A stretch of DNA of 64,000 nt, taken from positions 37,137,983 through 37,201,982 of the forward strand of contig OY744522.1 in assembly GCA_963556195.1 (NCBI GenBank), read 5' to 3'. The stretch's first letter is position 1. Each line of letters opens with the position of its first letter. Below, piece by piece: positions 22,487 to 33,602 of this stretch. A program made the position numbers and the translations under genes. This DNA comes from Sepiola atlantica. Lineage: Eukaryota > Mollusca > Cephalopoda > Sepiida > Sepiolidae. Below the pieces are notes generated by a model. The model saw only the letters and a program-made list of their open reading frames with translations. It did not search any database and was not told the origin of the DNA.

Positions 22487-22725
22487 TATTTACTTGCCTC
22501 CCCACGAGGGTAGTTAGACAGAAGGTCGGTTTTTAATATTGGAAAAATCCAGCTCTCCAAAAAGAGACACTCTGGGTTGGGACAAAAAAAAATGGGGCAT
22601 TTATAACGACAGCTAACAGAACGAAAAGGGGGTAAAAAAAAAAAGCAAAGAACTTCTCCCTCAGTGGCCGAGGACAGAAAAGAAATTATCAGAACAGAGA
22701 CTACACTTTGCTCCTAGCCAAATGG
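22487..22725 (-). repeat. U2-headed SINE-like element
   Basis: Reading the minus strand, the head ATTTGGCTAGGAGCAAAGTG then TAGTCTCTGTTCTGATAATT matches the U2 5' region. Then come TTTTCTGTCCTCGGCCACTG and, after an inserted piece of the 34.9-kb MITE (22595-22640), the tail CCCAGAGTGTCTC...TGGATTTTTCC...TTAAAAACCGACC and GAGGCAAGTAAATAG. The tail is shared with 62.3 and 54.7 kb, which marks amplification as a unit. Confidence 0.7.
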
Positions 22726-23709
22726 TCACATTCAAGTATTATGATTCTTGTGCTCTTACCCCCCCCCCCCCAAAAAAAAACATGTATTATTTAGCCGCGC
22801 GACTATTCTAGCAAATGACCGTAGTTTTAGTCATAATAGAAAATTACAAATAATGTGTGTGCGCTGTTGTTTACTAACGCGGAAATGTTTTCAGTTAGTT
22901 TAAAAAAAAAAAATTTGAAAGCTTCACACATGTTTTATATTTCCCCTCACTTGATTTAAAGTTAGAAGTTCATATCTTTATACTTCATTCTACAATAAAT
23001 GGATCAGCGTTATCCCCACCCCTCTAACTTAACAGGTCATGAGGTTCAGTAACTTAAAGCTTCTAAAATTGTTGCTATTTAATTTCAATAAAAGAAAATA
23101 TACGGATTTTATTAATTACTCCTCAGTTAAACACGAAATTTTCAAAAATTTTTTTTTTTTTTATTCATTTTCATTTTAATTTTTACGAGTGAATTTCGGT
23201 TCACTGGTAGAATCAAATTCTATCTAACCGCACACATTGACCCCTGTGCACCAGTCGCCCTTTGTTATTTCGAAACGGCTCAAGGTTTTTCTTTGACACT
23301 TTTTTTTTTTTTTTTTTTAAATAAAAAAAAAAAGTAAAAAAAGTGTCAAAACACGATATGAAACATAATATGCAAAGTCAAATCGGTCTGTGAACATTAA
23401 CAACATTCAGGTAATATTAAAATTTAATTATTTCCTGTTTGACTTAATTACTCATGTCAAAAAATATATTTTTAACGGAAATTATACTAAAACTGATAAT
23501 CTTGCTTGGTTGTTTGCACATGCATTATATGAGGATGGGGGAGACTGAAATGAAAAGGGGGGATCATAATTTGAAGGATGTTAGTTTAATCCTGAATCGC
23601 ACACAAAAATGAATTTTAGCATTTGTACATCTGGGTGGCTTCAAGAATCTTTTATTTTTCTCCTCCGATACTGCCTGGAAGATGGTATGACAATAGAACA
23701 AACTTACAC
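22726..23709. other. AT-rich spacer
   Basis: C12/A9 junction at 22759, T18 run near 23305 and poly-A stretches. No gene or RNA seen. Confidence 0.5.
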
Positions 23710-24235
23710 GGTACTGATATCGATCCTGAACCAGTTTTCGTGAGGTTCGACTCGGAAGCGTTCGGCTGTCCATCGCAAACGCCCGAGAGTTGACGAGCCG
23801 ATTTGTACCAGACGACAATTTTGATACGGTGCTGCGTCCTATGATAATAATGTTTTGCTTGTTTTTGTTGTTAGGGTTAAAAATATTTATTTGATAACAG
23901 TACTTTCGCTCTGTTTTGCTTGTTTTATTTGTTTTGTTGTTTAAAAAATTTCTTGCAACTCTAACTAAAACTTATAGGACGCAGCAACGTATCAAAATTA
24001 AAAAAAAAAAATATTTGATAACAGTAACTTCTATGGTTTTTTTTTTTTTGTTTTTTGTTTTTTTTTCTTTTAGAAAATTTCTTGAAAATATAACTTACAA
24101 TCACAGGACGCAGCACCGTATCAAAATTGTCGTCTCGTACTATTCGGCCCGTCAACACTCGGGCGTTAGTGTAGGACAGCCGAACGCTTCCGAGTCGAAC
24201 CTCACGAAAACTGGTTCAGGATCGATATCAGTACC
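23710..24235. mobile_element. 526-bp foldback MITE, GGT...ACC ends
   Basis: Arms of about 130 bp begin GGTACTGATATCGATCCTGA at the left and end with the inverse at 24235. Both carry GGTTCGACTCGGAAGCG and GACGACAATTTTGATACGG. The flanks ACTTACAC (23702-23709) and AGTTACAC (24236-24243) form an 8-bp duplication with one mismatch. The centre holds a tandem duplication of AGGACGCAGCA-containing DNA with T runs. No transposase. Confidence 0.85.
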
Positions 24236-24239
24236 AGTT

Positions 24240-24415
24240 ACACTAACCCTGAATTGAGCATTTAAACATGGTACATTAGTCTGAAATAGTCGAGTAGACT
24301 CAATTGAGTCTTAATGGATAGTAAAGTTTCAGATCAGAAGTAATAGTAAAGGTTCGGCTTCAGACAGGCAGGTACCAACTCGCCATTAGATATCAGATGT
24401 AAGTTCTCTTCTTTT
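24240..24415. repeat. Tail of the dispersed satellite-related element
   Basis: Shares CCTGAATTGAGCATT, AAGTAATAGTA, GGTTCGGCTTCAGACAGGCA and CCATTAGATATCAGA with 1.86-1.97 kb and 40.16-40.24 kb. No U2-like core here. Confidence 0.6.
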
Positions 24416-27144
24416 TAGTGCAATGCCGCTCTTTTTGTAAGAAAAGGCGGAATTCCGCTTTTTTATTTAAAAAAAAAAAAAAAAAAAAAAAATTTAGATA
24501 TAAAAAGGCCAAATCGCTAGAGCTTTACGTCCTTATTTTTCCCCATTTATCTCAATTTTATTTTTTCTTCCTCTCTCGCTTTATCTTTTTCTTCCTCTCC
24601 CCGGCACGTTTTGTCTTGCCTTGCTTCGCCTCTCCCCCTCTCTCTCTCTGAAAATGTTTAATTTCGCTATACTTCAAACGATTCATGAGTAGGGGGAGAT
24701 AGAAGACTTTTGTTTCATCAACGAATGTCTTCCTGTCTTCTTTAAAACATATCGGTCGATACTTTTTTTTATATACTGAAAGTATTGTAGATACTCTTCG
24801 CTGCCCCCCCCCCCCCCCCCAAATGAGATTCTACTTTTTTTTTTCTCTTTTTGGTTGGTAAACACCCTGGCCTCCTAGGTTGAGAAATTGGTGGTGGGCC
24901 GTGACGGCCGTGGTCCCTCCCAGCTGAGAGATGCATCCTCATTTCAGATTTTTTTTTTGTCATTGGTCACCCCATCTGGAAAAATGTTGATATAGGGTTG
25001 AGTGCACGAAGAAAGAGTACACACGGGTTTGTGTTTATTTCCTGGCAACTCTGTGTTCGTCTGCTACACCTAAATACTTACGGTTTAAAAACTAATTTCC
25101 ATCAAGTAAATTTTTGTAATTGCTCTCCACAGGAGATGGAATAAAAAGCTGCCATTTCTATAAAAGGGCGGGGTAGACAAATCGGCGGATCGAGACCCAC
25201 GTATCTCTGCGCGTATGTGTAAACATGCCAACATTGACATAGAATCCAACATCAAACAAAAGAAAACACATTATTATATACATAGAAATACACAGCTGTT
25301 CTTTGATTATATTGTTATGTGAGGGGTGGGGGGGGGCTTCGATTTCTGCCTTTTCTCTCCGAAAGGTTGAGCTGTTTTCTAAAGTGAAGAAGACTCGTAA
25401 GAGCGATGTCTGACCCCTGGATCGCCTGAACCACCCTAGTGTTTCATAACTTCTACAGGTTGTCCCTAAAGAATAATTGGATATTCACCAGTTGTTATAC
25501 CAGCTTGGTTCACCTCGGAAACGTAGAGGCCGACTTAAACCATCAGACACTTTGTGGTAATGAGATGTGATTCGGCTCGGTCATAGGAGGTGCACCCTCC
25601 GAGGCATTACCTCAACCTGTGATGGGGAGGGAGTTATTGCCTATTGCCAGAGGCGCTTCTATCAGAATGTTTTTGTTTACTGGTCTGTTGGCTATTTTTT
25701 GCATCCAACCAGAGTTCTCCCTCGAGTGATGGGTTTCCCCATTTTCCAGCCTTGTGCCACACCTAGCTGCAGTTGAAAGTAAATAAATCCCAACTGACTT
25801 TTTTTTTCTTTTTTTTTTTTTTTTGTAGCAATGTGTCCAGATTTTACGGACACTGTACAATTGGCTGTCCGTTTCTTATTTCACAGATCTATATTTATTT
25901 ATTCATTTTTCATAATTTTTTTTATTTATAAGTATGCGCCTACAAACCAAACTAATTCATACAAAAAATATACGTCTGATTCCGGTATAGAATGAAATAA
26001 CGGGGGTATATTTACTTGCCGTCATACATAGGCTGAATGTGACATGAGGTTGTAGCCCATGTGGCATTCATGCTCTCTTAGGACATAATCATTACCTTAC
26101 ACGCACACACATATATATATATATAAGGCAGGTTCATATATTCCAATAACCATGTTTTTATTTTTTCACATTTCCAAAAAACATAACATTTCTGTGAGAT
26201 ATTTTTTACGGTCCGTTTCATTTGTCTTGTGCCAAACATTTTTTATGTCAATATCGTCTCTGCAACGTTACAAAGTCATCAGAAAAAAATCAGAGTAAAA
26301 AGTTCTTGGATTAAAGTGTCTTAAAAAAACCTACACTATACAGTCGTTCATTTTTGGGTGAAACCAAACAAAAAACAAAGGAAAGAGCAAACTCACACGT
26401 GGGGAACCCACTAATACGCCATTTTTAATTTTTTTGTTGTTCAGAGCTAGTATGTCCTAAAAGTTGTGTGGACATTTATAAATTTTAATTCAGTAATATT
26501 TCTTAAAATAGTTAATAAGTTCTATAATTTATTTATAAAAATTCGAATTTACTTGAGGGTAATTTTTTTTACTTTCTAGTTACATCAATTAACCTTCAGA
26601 TGTCTATTTAGGTCATTCGGACACAAAGCTAACAACGGAGCTGGTCTCTTTTAAGTTCAACAGTTTAGAGCCAGTTTCATAGACTCAGCCATCCATTCAA
26701 GCAACTATTACGATTGTTATACTTTGGTGTTTTTGTGGAAGATGTTTAGTATTTATTTATAAATCGTTTAAATTAATACTAAGATAAGATTAATTACCCA
26801 GAATTTTTCACTTATGTAGTAAGTTTCTATTTAATACGAAAATAGTTTATGGTTACCTAGACATGAATCAAAATACCGAAAGGAGCTATTAAATATTTTA
26901 TTTTTTTATTTTTATTAAATGTTAATTACATCATTATAAAGTATTATGAGGATTCAAAAGTACTTTTAAGGACATTTCTACTTAGAGTTAAGTATGAAGA
27001 GTTAGGTATGATTGTTTTATATTTGACTCGTATTATGAGGTGAATACCGACAAGCATCAATGTCAATATTAGGCCCCACTTTAATTGTATGCCTATATTT
27101 AATATTAGGTTGTGTGCATTCTTTTAGTTATTAATATATTTATG

Positions 27145-27145
<1 letters not shown>
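24416..27145. other. Gene-free DNA with simple repeats
   Basis: A24 run near 24470, C18 at 24803 followed by AAATGAGATTCTA (family P end), T runs near 25800 and short (CA)n/(TA)n at 26100-26125. Short frames have no motif. No RNA gene recognised. Confidence 0.5.
25159..25166 (+). promoter_or_regulatory. Possible TATA box
   Basis: TATAAAAG followed at once by GGCGGGG, a textbook core-promoter arrangement, within AT-rich DNA. No gene with a convincing first exon follows, so this may be chance. Confidence 0.15.
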
Positions 27146-27187
<42 letters not shown>

Positions 27188-27188
27188 G
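27146..27188. repeat. (TA)n/(GT)n microsatellite
   Basis: TA tract followed by GTGTGTGTG, immediately before the half foldback element. Confidence 0.95.
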
Positions 27189-27345
27189 AAAAAGGAAAGC
27201 TAAAAACTATATTATTTATGTATTCAACGTTTCGTCTTTGTGAGACTTCCTCAGGATGAAGAAAAATGCTGAAAAAAATAATCATACAATTATCAAATTT
27301 GATCTGCCCGAGGGTGACGAGCTTCAGGCCAGACTGAGTGAAAAG
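27189..27345. mobile_element. Half copy of foldback family G
   Basis: AAAGGAAAGCTAAAAACTAT, CAACGTTTCGTCTTTGTGAG and CTTCCTCAGGATGAAGAAAA match the left arm of the complete copy at 44.78 kb. Like that copy, it directly follows a TA tract. Confidence 0.7.
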
Positions 27346-27404
27346 AAATTAAAAAAAAAAAAAAATTGAGAAAAGCAAAATATATGTATGTAAATATGTA
27401 CAGG

Positions 27405-27745
27405 ATTCACTTGTAAACTAATTAACCGATCATTATGAATGCTAGGCGTAAGGGGTTCAAATGTTGGCTATATTTAGTTTTATGCAAAGGAAGTGGAAAC
27501 CCTTCATAAAAATTCAGATACCTCCAATTTTTGTGAAATTTGACATCAATTAATAAATATTCCCCAAACTTCAGTTTCTAGGAATTTAATATTTGCACAA
27601 GCTCCCATTTGAAAATGCAAATATTTCAGATTTGTATTGAATTTGATTCAGTCATTAGACACTAATTAAGCAAGATTCTCTGAATTTCAATTTCTTGAGA
27701 CCCCTTTAAGCTTATGTCTTAAATTTAAGACATTCTGGGTCAAAA
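27405..27745. repeat. Dispersed repeat M, copy without the MITE
   Basis: TACAGGATTCACTTGTAAAC, ACCGATCATTATGAATG, GGCTATATTTAGTT, GATACCTCCAATTTTTGTG, TAAGCAAGATTCTCTGAATT and AGACCCCTTTAAGCTTA. The same order occurs at 34863-35515, which is interrupted by a MITE. Confidence 0.75.
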
Positions 27746-27889
27746 TGATGCAATGGTAAGTATCAGATGCCTCCTCACTCCCCAAACCACAGAACTCCCA
27801 AATTGAAATTTCACCACTGTTACCTGCTTTGATAACAGAATCCTTATTCCAAGTCCAAGAAGAATCTGTATAATAATTGTGCTTGGTCC

Positions 27890-28075
27890 CAAGTTGCAGA
27901 GTCAGACGTTTGGGAAAGAGTCCGACTCGTAAGACTTCTAGGAAGGGATTAAAAAATCCAACTCTGATTGTTACTGAATATTGGCAGACTTTAAAATAAG
28001 GAGTTGGTTGTCTATTTTGGAATTCTGGGAGTGAGTCGTACCTTATACCTTCAGACTCCACAACTCTGCTTATTC
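27890..28075. repeat. Dispersed repeat L, copy 1
   Basis: AGAGTCAGACGTTT ... GAGTCCGACTCGTAAGA ... TTTAAAATAAGGAGT ... GGAATTCTGGGAGTGAGTCG ... CTTATACCTTCAGACTCCAC. The ends are partly inverted (GAGTC/GACTC). Copies lie at 36.7 and 61.8 kb. The 142-codon minus-strand frame over this region has no motif and is not taken as a gene. Confidence 0.75.
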
Positions 28076-28809
28076 TTCCCTTAGGTTGCATGATCATAAC
28101 GCTGCCAATATGCATGCACTACATCGTCCAAACTTAACGTAGTAGTAGTATTGATAACACTTTCTTTGTACATGCAAATAAGTAGACAACTGATTAAACA
28201 TTTTTTCAGATCTTCATTCAAGCCACATTGTGGTGCATAAACAATTATAGCTGTGAAAATTTTCTTTTCAACTTCAATAGTATGATTCGATCACCTACAC
28301 AATTAATTTCAATCACTTTACTACCCATTTCTCTGCAATAAAAATATAAACCCTACCTGTTCCCTTTTCATTTCCAATCCAAAACGGCTTATATCTTGCG
28401 TTTTTTTCCCAAAATCATTCTAGCGGATTTACCTATCCATAGATTTTCTTATACACACCACAGATCAATACATTTTCTTCCAACAAACTCCCATCAGACC
28501 TTTCACGCAACCTTAATCCTAACCCTAACTCTCATCAGACTTTTTACACAATCTTCCAACATTCCAACCGGTTTACATCTGCATAGTTTTTTTTTTTTAC
28601 GAGAAGTACAGACAACTTAAACCATTATATGAAGCCCACCACATTTACGAGTGGACCCTTTTTCTTTAAGATACAACTATCTTTAGATACACAATATTGC
28701 ACAAACCAAATTTGAAAAAAGACATTTTCTTTCACATAAACAAATCGCCCACACCAGAAAATAGTAATCTAATTTGAAGTAGCCTGGAAAAGAAATATCA
28801 ATGACACAA
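28076..28809. other. Unassigned spacer
   Basis: No motif-bearing frame or RNA gene seen. Confidence 0.5.
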
Positions 28810-29169
28810 GTGGAAGAATTGTACATTTTCCAACGTGGAAGAATTGTACATTTTCCAACGTGGAAGAATTGTACATTTTCCAACGTGGAAGAATTGTACA
28901 TTTTCCAACGTGGAAGAATTGTACATTTTCCAACGTGGAAGAATTGTACATTTTCCAACGTGGAAGAATTGTACATTTTCCAACGTGGAAGAATTGTACA
29001 TTTTCCAACGTGGAAGAATTGTACATTTTCCAACGTGGAAGAATTGTACATTTTCCAACGTGGAAGAATTGTACATTTTCCAACGTGGAAGAATTGTACA
29101 TTTTCCAACGTGGAAGAATTGTACATTTTCCAACGTGGAAGAATTGTACATTTTCCAACGTGGAAGAAT
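28810..29169. repeat. Perfect 25-bp minisatellite
   Basis: Fourteen identical 25-bp units (GTGGAAGAATTGTACATTTT then CCAAC) and the first nine or so bases of a fifteenth. No variant base was seen in the full units. Because 25 is not a multiple of 3 and the unit has no stop in any phase, all six frames stay open across the array. These frames are artefacts of the repeat. Confidence 0.97.
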
Positions 29170-30176
29170 GGTTTACCTCTCAATTTTATCAAAATAACCA
29201 CCAGAATAAATGTGATCGCAAGTTGAAATTTTCACTCTAAACTAGTCTCGTTTGTGATATCTATTCTTAGCCCATTTATTGGTTCACAGGACATTTTATC
29301 TTGATGATTTTTTTTTTTTTTTTTTTTTTTCATGTCTTTTCAACATTGCCAGTAAAGGATAAGTAAATAAATAAGTTGATGCAGCAATTATCTGTTTTTG
29401 TCCGGTTTATATTTATATGATGTTGGTTACTTTATTTTTTATGTTTGAGTTAAGAATTTATTTTGTGGAAATAAACTCTCAAGTATTGTAAATAGACAGT
29501 ATGACTTTTATTTAGAATTACAGAAACTTTGACAAAGCCTTAAACGAAATATTCAAAAATATATACTATGATGAAAATAAAACGAAAGATATGGTACATA
29601 ATTTTGTTTTTGCACAGGGCTTGAGACAGGTGATTCATTTTAAGCATTATGTAAGCGAGGGTGGGGAAGGTTCATACACGCTTATATATAAATGAATTGT
29701 ACCAACGATCGTTGTACTTGACTAAATTACAAAGTAATTTTTCAAGTTGAAAAACTTTCTAAAAGAAAGTTTTCACTCTCCATTCTATAATAAAGACCGA
29801 TGTATATTTATTTGTATATAAATCTGTCCTGTCATAAAAAAGTTAGTAAAAAAAAAAAAAAAGAAAAAAGAAGGTACCATTTCATGTGGTGAGGGGAAGC
29901 AAGAAAGACAATATGTCAGACTTACTCTGCTAAACTAATTCTAACTACCTTTTGACATGGAAAAAATCTTTCCTTTCAAAAACCTCAATCGATTTTCTTG
30001 GTTATAAAACGGGGTCTACTTAGACCTGATAGGGCCATTAAGAGAATTACCGTTATCTCAAAACAAAGCTTTGTTGTATCGAATACTTTGATTATTCTTT
30101 TAATACCAAAGTTCTCTGACAAGATTAGACCTTTTTAGTAATAGCTGATTCATTCCCCCTCCTGCTCAATTCAAAA
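29170..30176. other. AT-rich spacer
   Basis: T20 run near 29310, A16 near 29850, and a diverged copy of a dispersed segment (CTAAACTAATTCTAACTACC) at 29930. No gene seen. Confidence 0.5.
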
Positions 30177-30386
30177 TCAATAAAAAATATTCAAAAACTT
30201 AAAGGAAGAAATTGAAAAGGCCTTATTATATTCGGTTAATGAAAACATTCCGCTAATGATACTGTCGGTGCAGCCGCTCTGACTCCAGCAAACCGTCCAG
30301 TAGCATTCTTTTCGCATGCAGCTATGACAACAGAACAAGAAAAAGACTTGTACGATAATCAAAGTGGTCACATTATTTAGCGCCAT
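30177..30386 (-). CDS. Possible short secreted cysteine-rich peptide
   Basis: A 69-codon frame starts at ATG in a favourable context (A at -3, G at +4). Residues 1-23 look like a signal peptide: MALNNVTT, then a hydrophobic core LIIVQVFFLF and small/cysteine residues. Next comes RKECYWTVCWSQSGC, i.e. a dibasic pair before a six-residue Cys-to-Cys ring (CYWTVC) and a third nearby Cys. The rest is hydrophilic, then SFKFLNIFY and a stop. A short Cys ring with Trp-Thr recalls the somatostatin/urotensin-type ring only in outline; this is not an identification. It could be the first exon of a longer precursor or a chance frame in AT-rich DNA. No homology could be tested. Confidence 0.3.
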   Translation of the reverse strand: MALNNVTTLIIVQVFFLFCCHSCMRKECYWTVCWSQSGCTDSIISGMFSLTEYNKAFSISSFKFLNIFY

Positions 30387-30678
30387 GATGGTTTGTGATA
30401 GATCAAAGGCATGGGAAGATTGAGAATGGAATTAGGATGTTAAGAGTACATCATCATGTATCAAGTTGGGGGGGGGGAACAATATCCCAGCTGATACAGT
30501 CTTATGTGTATAACTAGCTTGGCTCATTTTGATAAGGTAAGAAATCTTTCATACTCTATTGAATTTGTTAGGAGTGTTTTATAGATGGAAACCATGTTTC
30601 TGTGTAGCAATGAAACGACTTGGCATTGACTTTAAGGAATCCCTTCCATCTACTTCAAAGAACCAAACTTACTAATAG

Positions 30679-31361
30679 ATGAATACTCATGTTTATTTTT
30701 TGCTTTCGCAAACACAACTAGACTTTCGTAATCGAGTGTCTAAATCAGATATTTACAATATTTAGCATGCCGACAGACATCCATTCCGAGGAATATCATT
30801 TGTGTCAAAGGATCTACATGAAAACTTGACCAATCTCAGAATTGCTACTAACCAAACAGCAACTTATCACTTTCAAGGAAATGGTGTGAACGGTACAATA
30901 GAATTATCTGGAAACACATCTCAGAATCTTAATGGGGAAACTGTGCTGCTCTATACAATCTTTTAAAAAAAAATTTTTTTTTTTTACTGCCATCAATGCC
31001 ACACACCACACTGAATACTTTTTTCTTACCAATGGCGAACTCCCAGGTCCAGTTCTTTTGTGTTGCCAAGTTTGTACCAATAAGTATAAACTGTTCGTGG
31101 ACGAAGCACAATTACTGGAAACAACTCTACAATATGGTCATGTAAGTGATTTAGTACCAACGGCGAATTTGTTGCAAAGCGAGAAAACGGTGGATGATGA
31201 AAGCCTTAGAAAAGATTTAGATGATTTTTACATCCATTAATGAAAGCAGTGTGACTGAAATACACAAGGAAGATATTAGTAGCCATCCACAAACTGTTAA
31301 TCCAGGGATTCCAACTCCTTCGTTTAATAACATATACTACACATCCCCATATAATGTCTAA
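30679..31361 (+). pseudogene. Decayed coding sequence of unknown family
   Basis: From ATG at 30679 a frame runs through DFRNRVSKSDIYNI, an in-frame TAG (30763-30765, one base from CAG), HPFRGISFVSKDLHENL and LNGETVLLYTIF, stopping in an A9/T12 homopolymer near 30965. In a shifted frame it continues TAINATHHTEYFFLTNGELP to KDLDDF. After a one-base shift in a T run near 31227 it continues TSINESSVTEIHKED to SPYNV and a stop at 31359. Composition and continuity look like real protein. A polyadenylation signal follows. All lesions but one are homopolymer length changes, so they may be genuine decay or assembly error. I do not recognise the family. Confidence 0.4.
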
Positions 31362-31496
31362 ACATTCTGAGATATCAAGCCGATCCTTATGAGAAATTCG
31401 TAAGCCAATATTTTCCTCTGGCTTCCAGTTATATAGTTACTTCCCTTACTGGTATGCTTCCGTTGACGAATTGCTTAGCCAGGAAATGTTTTGTTT

Positions 31497-31502
31497 AATA
31501 AA
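31497..31502 (+). promoter_or_regulatory. Polyadenylation signal AATAAA
   Basis: AATAAA about 136 bp after the stop of the decayed frame at 31359, a normal 3' UTR distance. In AT-rich DNA this hexamer is common, so the support is positional. Confidence 0.3.
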
Positions 31503-31585
31503 ACCTTGTTAAAGGAATGCTGGTCTTGTCAACTCATTTCATAGATAGATATATAATGTGTGTATATTATATATTTTTGTTTCAG

Positions 31586-31740
31586 TATTTATTTCAACTA
31601 CGTAGTAGTATACAAATATACTTATGGCAAGTAAGCTACACAAACAGGTTTCATTCTCCCGAAGGAATTTGTCAGGTTAAATGCGGAGATGTACATTCTA
31701 CAATCCCCTTTATAAACGGTTGTCATTTCATAAGCAAAAT
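31586..31740 (+). other. Possible exon
   Basis: A strong-looking acceptor (ATATTTTTGTTTCAG, ending 31585) precedes an open stretch (YLFQLRSS, then FHSPEGICQVKCGDVHST and FINGCHFISK), with a possible donor GTATGT at 31741. No known domain. Could be a relic of the same locus as 30.7-31.4 kb or chance. Confidence 0.15.
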
Positions 31741-31759
31741 GTATGTATACATAGATATG

Positions 31760-32078
31760 GGTGCTTCTGCTGTTTCACAATGACATTAAAATATTTACGC
31801 AAATTCACCTAGTATTTATTAAATTAGAAGAAAAAGAAGAAAAAACGGTCTTACGTATCGGTAGACATTTCAGCTTACGAAGCAGGCAAGAGAGATAACT
31901 TTCAGAAAAAGTCAAAATATAAGAAAAATGGCGACATTTGGATTTTTAAAAAAATAAATACTGGATGACTTTGCATAATTTTTGGTGTACAGTCTTTTCG
32001 GCTACCACGTAAGTACATAACAAAGTTTATACATTTCTTTAGCTATTTAATTTGTCATTGTGAAACAGCAGAAGCACC
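31760..32078. mobile_element. 319-bp hairpin MITE, GGT...ACC ends
   Basis: Both ends start GGTGCTTCTGCTGTTTCACA (one inverted) and the arms include TTCACCTAGTATTTATT against AATAAATACTGGATGA. The exact 8-bp repeat TAGATATG flanks it (31752-31759, 32079-32086). It is a diverged relative of the 50.9-kb element, sharing the internal arms. Confidence 0.9.
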
Positions 32079-32086
32079 TAGATATG

Positions 32087-33429
32087 TATAAATAGTGCTT
32101 CATACTAAGGGGGGAGGGTCATTCAGTCTAAGACATTGTGAGCAGCTGATTCGAAGTATATATCCAGGTTTAAAGTGGCATTGGACAAACATTCAGACCA
32201 TATATGGATGTAAATATCTTCGGTGTTTTTACATGGCTTGTTGCACTTTATTTTATTTTATTTTATTTTTTGCCAATAAATTTGATTTGATATAAAAAGT
32301 AAGAATTGTTTGTGGTCGCTTGATGAAAAGTCGCAATAAACGATCATTCGAATAAATCTAATTCTGATGGGAATAGTTTTGAATGTAAATTTTATTGTGA
32401 CTTTTTTTTTTTTTTTTCTTCGAGGGTCAAACTATCTAATCATTTGTTCGAAAGATGTCTTATTTTTGACGGAAGGGGTCTACTAGTGAGAGGAAGAATT
32501 GTTCTGTCCAGTGGATCTTCCCTTTTCTGCTTTTTAGGAATAAATAATGCTGATAATCAGGTGGTCAGAAACCAGGGAGGGGTTCTTCCTCCCCCTCCTC
32601 CTCCTCCTCCTCCTCCTCCCCCAGGAGTGATCAAACCCCTGATGATCAGGCTGATACTGATAAGTTAGAGGATCAAAACTCATCAACATATCTTAACATT
32701 CAACGTGACATTTGAGTTGAGCTGTTGATTATACCGCACACAAAAAAAGAAACGCTGTTTCAATTTGTCTCGCTTGACCTTAGGAAATAGAAAGTGCGTT
32801 TAAAACCGGTAAAAAAGGCTGTTCTTTAAGTAAAAAGACATTGTTGTGTATTTAAAAAATTTTTTTAAATTTTTTTTATATAAGTGTCCTCGCTTGGTTG
32901 GCACTTTTCACTAATAAACGCTTTTTATATTAGACGCGTCCAATGAGTAATTACATTTTTTTTTTTATCTACTTCGTGGCGCATGTGAATATATTTCATT
33001 TCACGGCCAGATATACGTTCCACACTGTAGTTACCCCTTCCTTCTCGCATACATATATACATCCTAACAGGATTTTCACTGTTAACAAATATTTATTTGT
33101 TTTTATATAATTCCCGACATTATCTTTTTGTTATTCATTTTATTTACTTCTGGAAAAATTCATTTAAAAAATTTTTTTTTTTTTAAATCAGATTGCTAAA
33201 AATGGCTTTCTTTTTCATAATAATAATAAAAAAAAAATGCTTTAAGCGAAGAAAAATTTAAGTTCATTTGTAAATAGATGCTTGCCTAACAGGGGGTTCA
33301 CTATGTAGTGTGTAGCGTGATGCGGGGTACTCTACCCTCGGGCTAAGTTCAAGGTGTTTTCTTCTAGATTTGAGGGGGGGGGGATCCTTTTAAGAAATAG
33401 AGTAAAACATTTTAATATTGAGTGTCTCT
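32087..33429. other. AT-rich spacer
   Basis: (CCT)n at about 32588-32628, T/A runs near 32850 and 33170, and a G9 run at 33374. No gene seen. Confidence 0.5.
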
Positions 33430-33500
33430 TTTCGTGGGGTGATTGTACTCACATTAAAAACCGACCTTGTTTCTAACTTTGCCCCCGTGGGGGGGGGGGG
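33430..33500 (+). repeat. Tail of the U2-headed SINE-like element
   Basis: CACATTAAAAACCGACCTTG then TTTCTAACTTTGCCCCCGTG match the tail consensus; the head is absent. Confidence 0.6.
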
Positions 33501-33563
33501 TGTAAATCGGGGCGCATTTGTGAAATTAGATTTTGTACGTTTTGTCTTTATTATTAAAAGAAT

Positions 33564-33602
<39 letters not shown>

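Noticed and set aside
23564..23818. 84-codon minus-strand frame
   Set aside because: Overlaps the arm of the 23.71-kb foldback element; not conserved in its other arm.
27687..28115. 142-codon minus-strand frame
   Set aside because: Lies over dispersed repeat L, whose other copies (36.7 and 61.8 kb) do not keep the frame; no motif.
28683..29240. Overlapping frames on both strands over the 25-bp repeat
   Set aside because: All six phases are open because the repeat unit lacks stops; no codon bias favours any frame.
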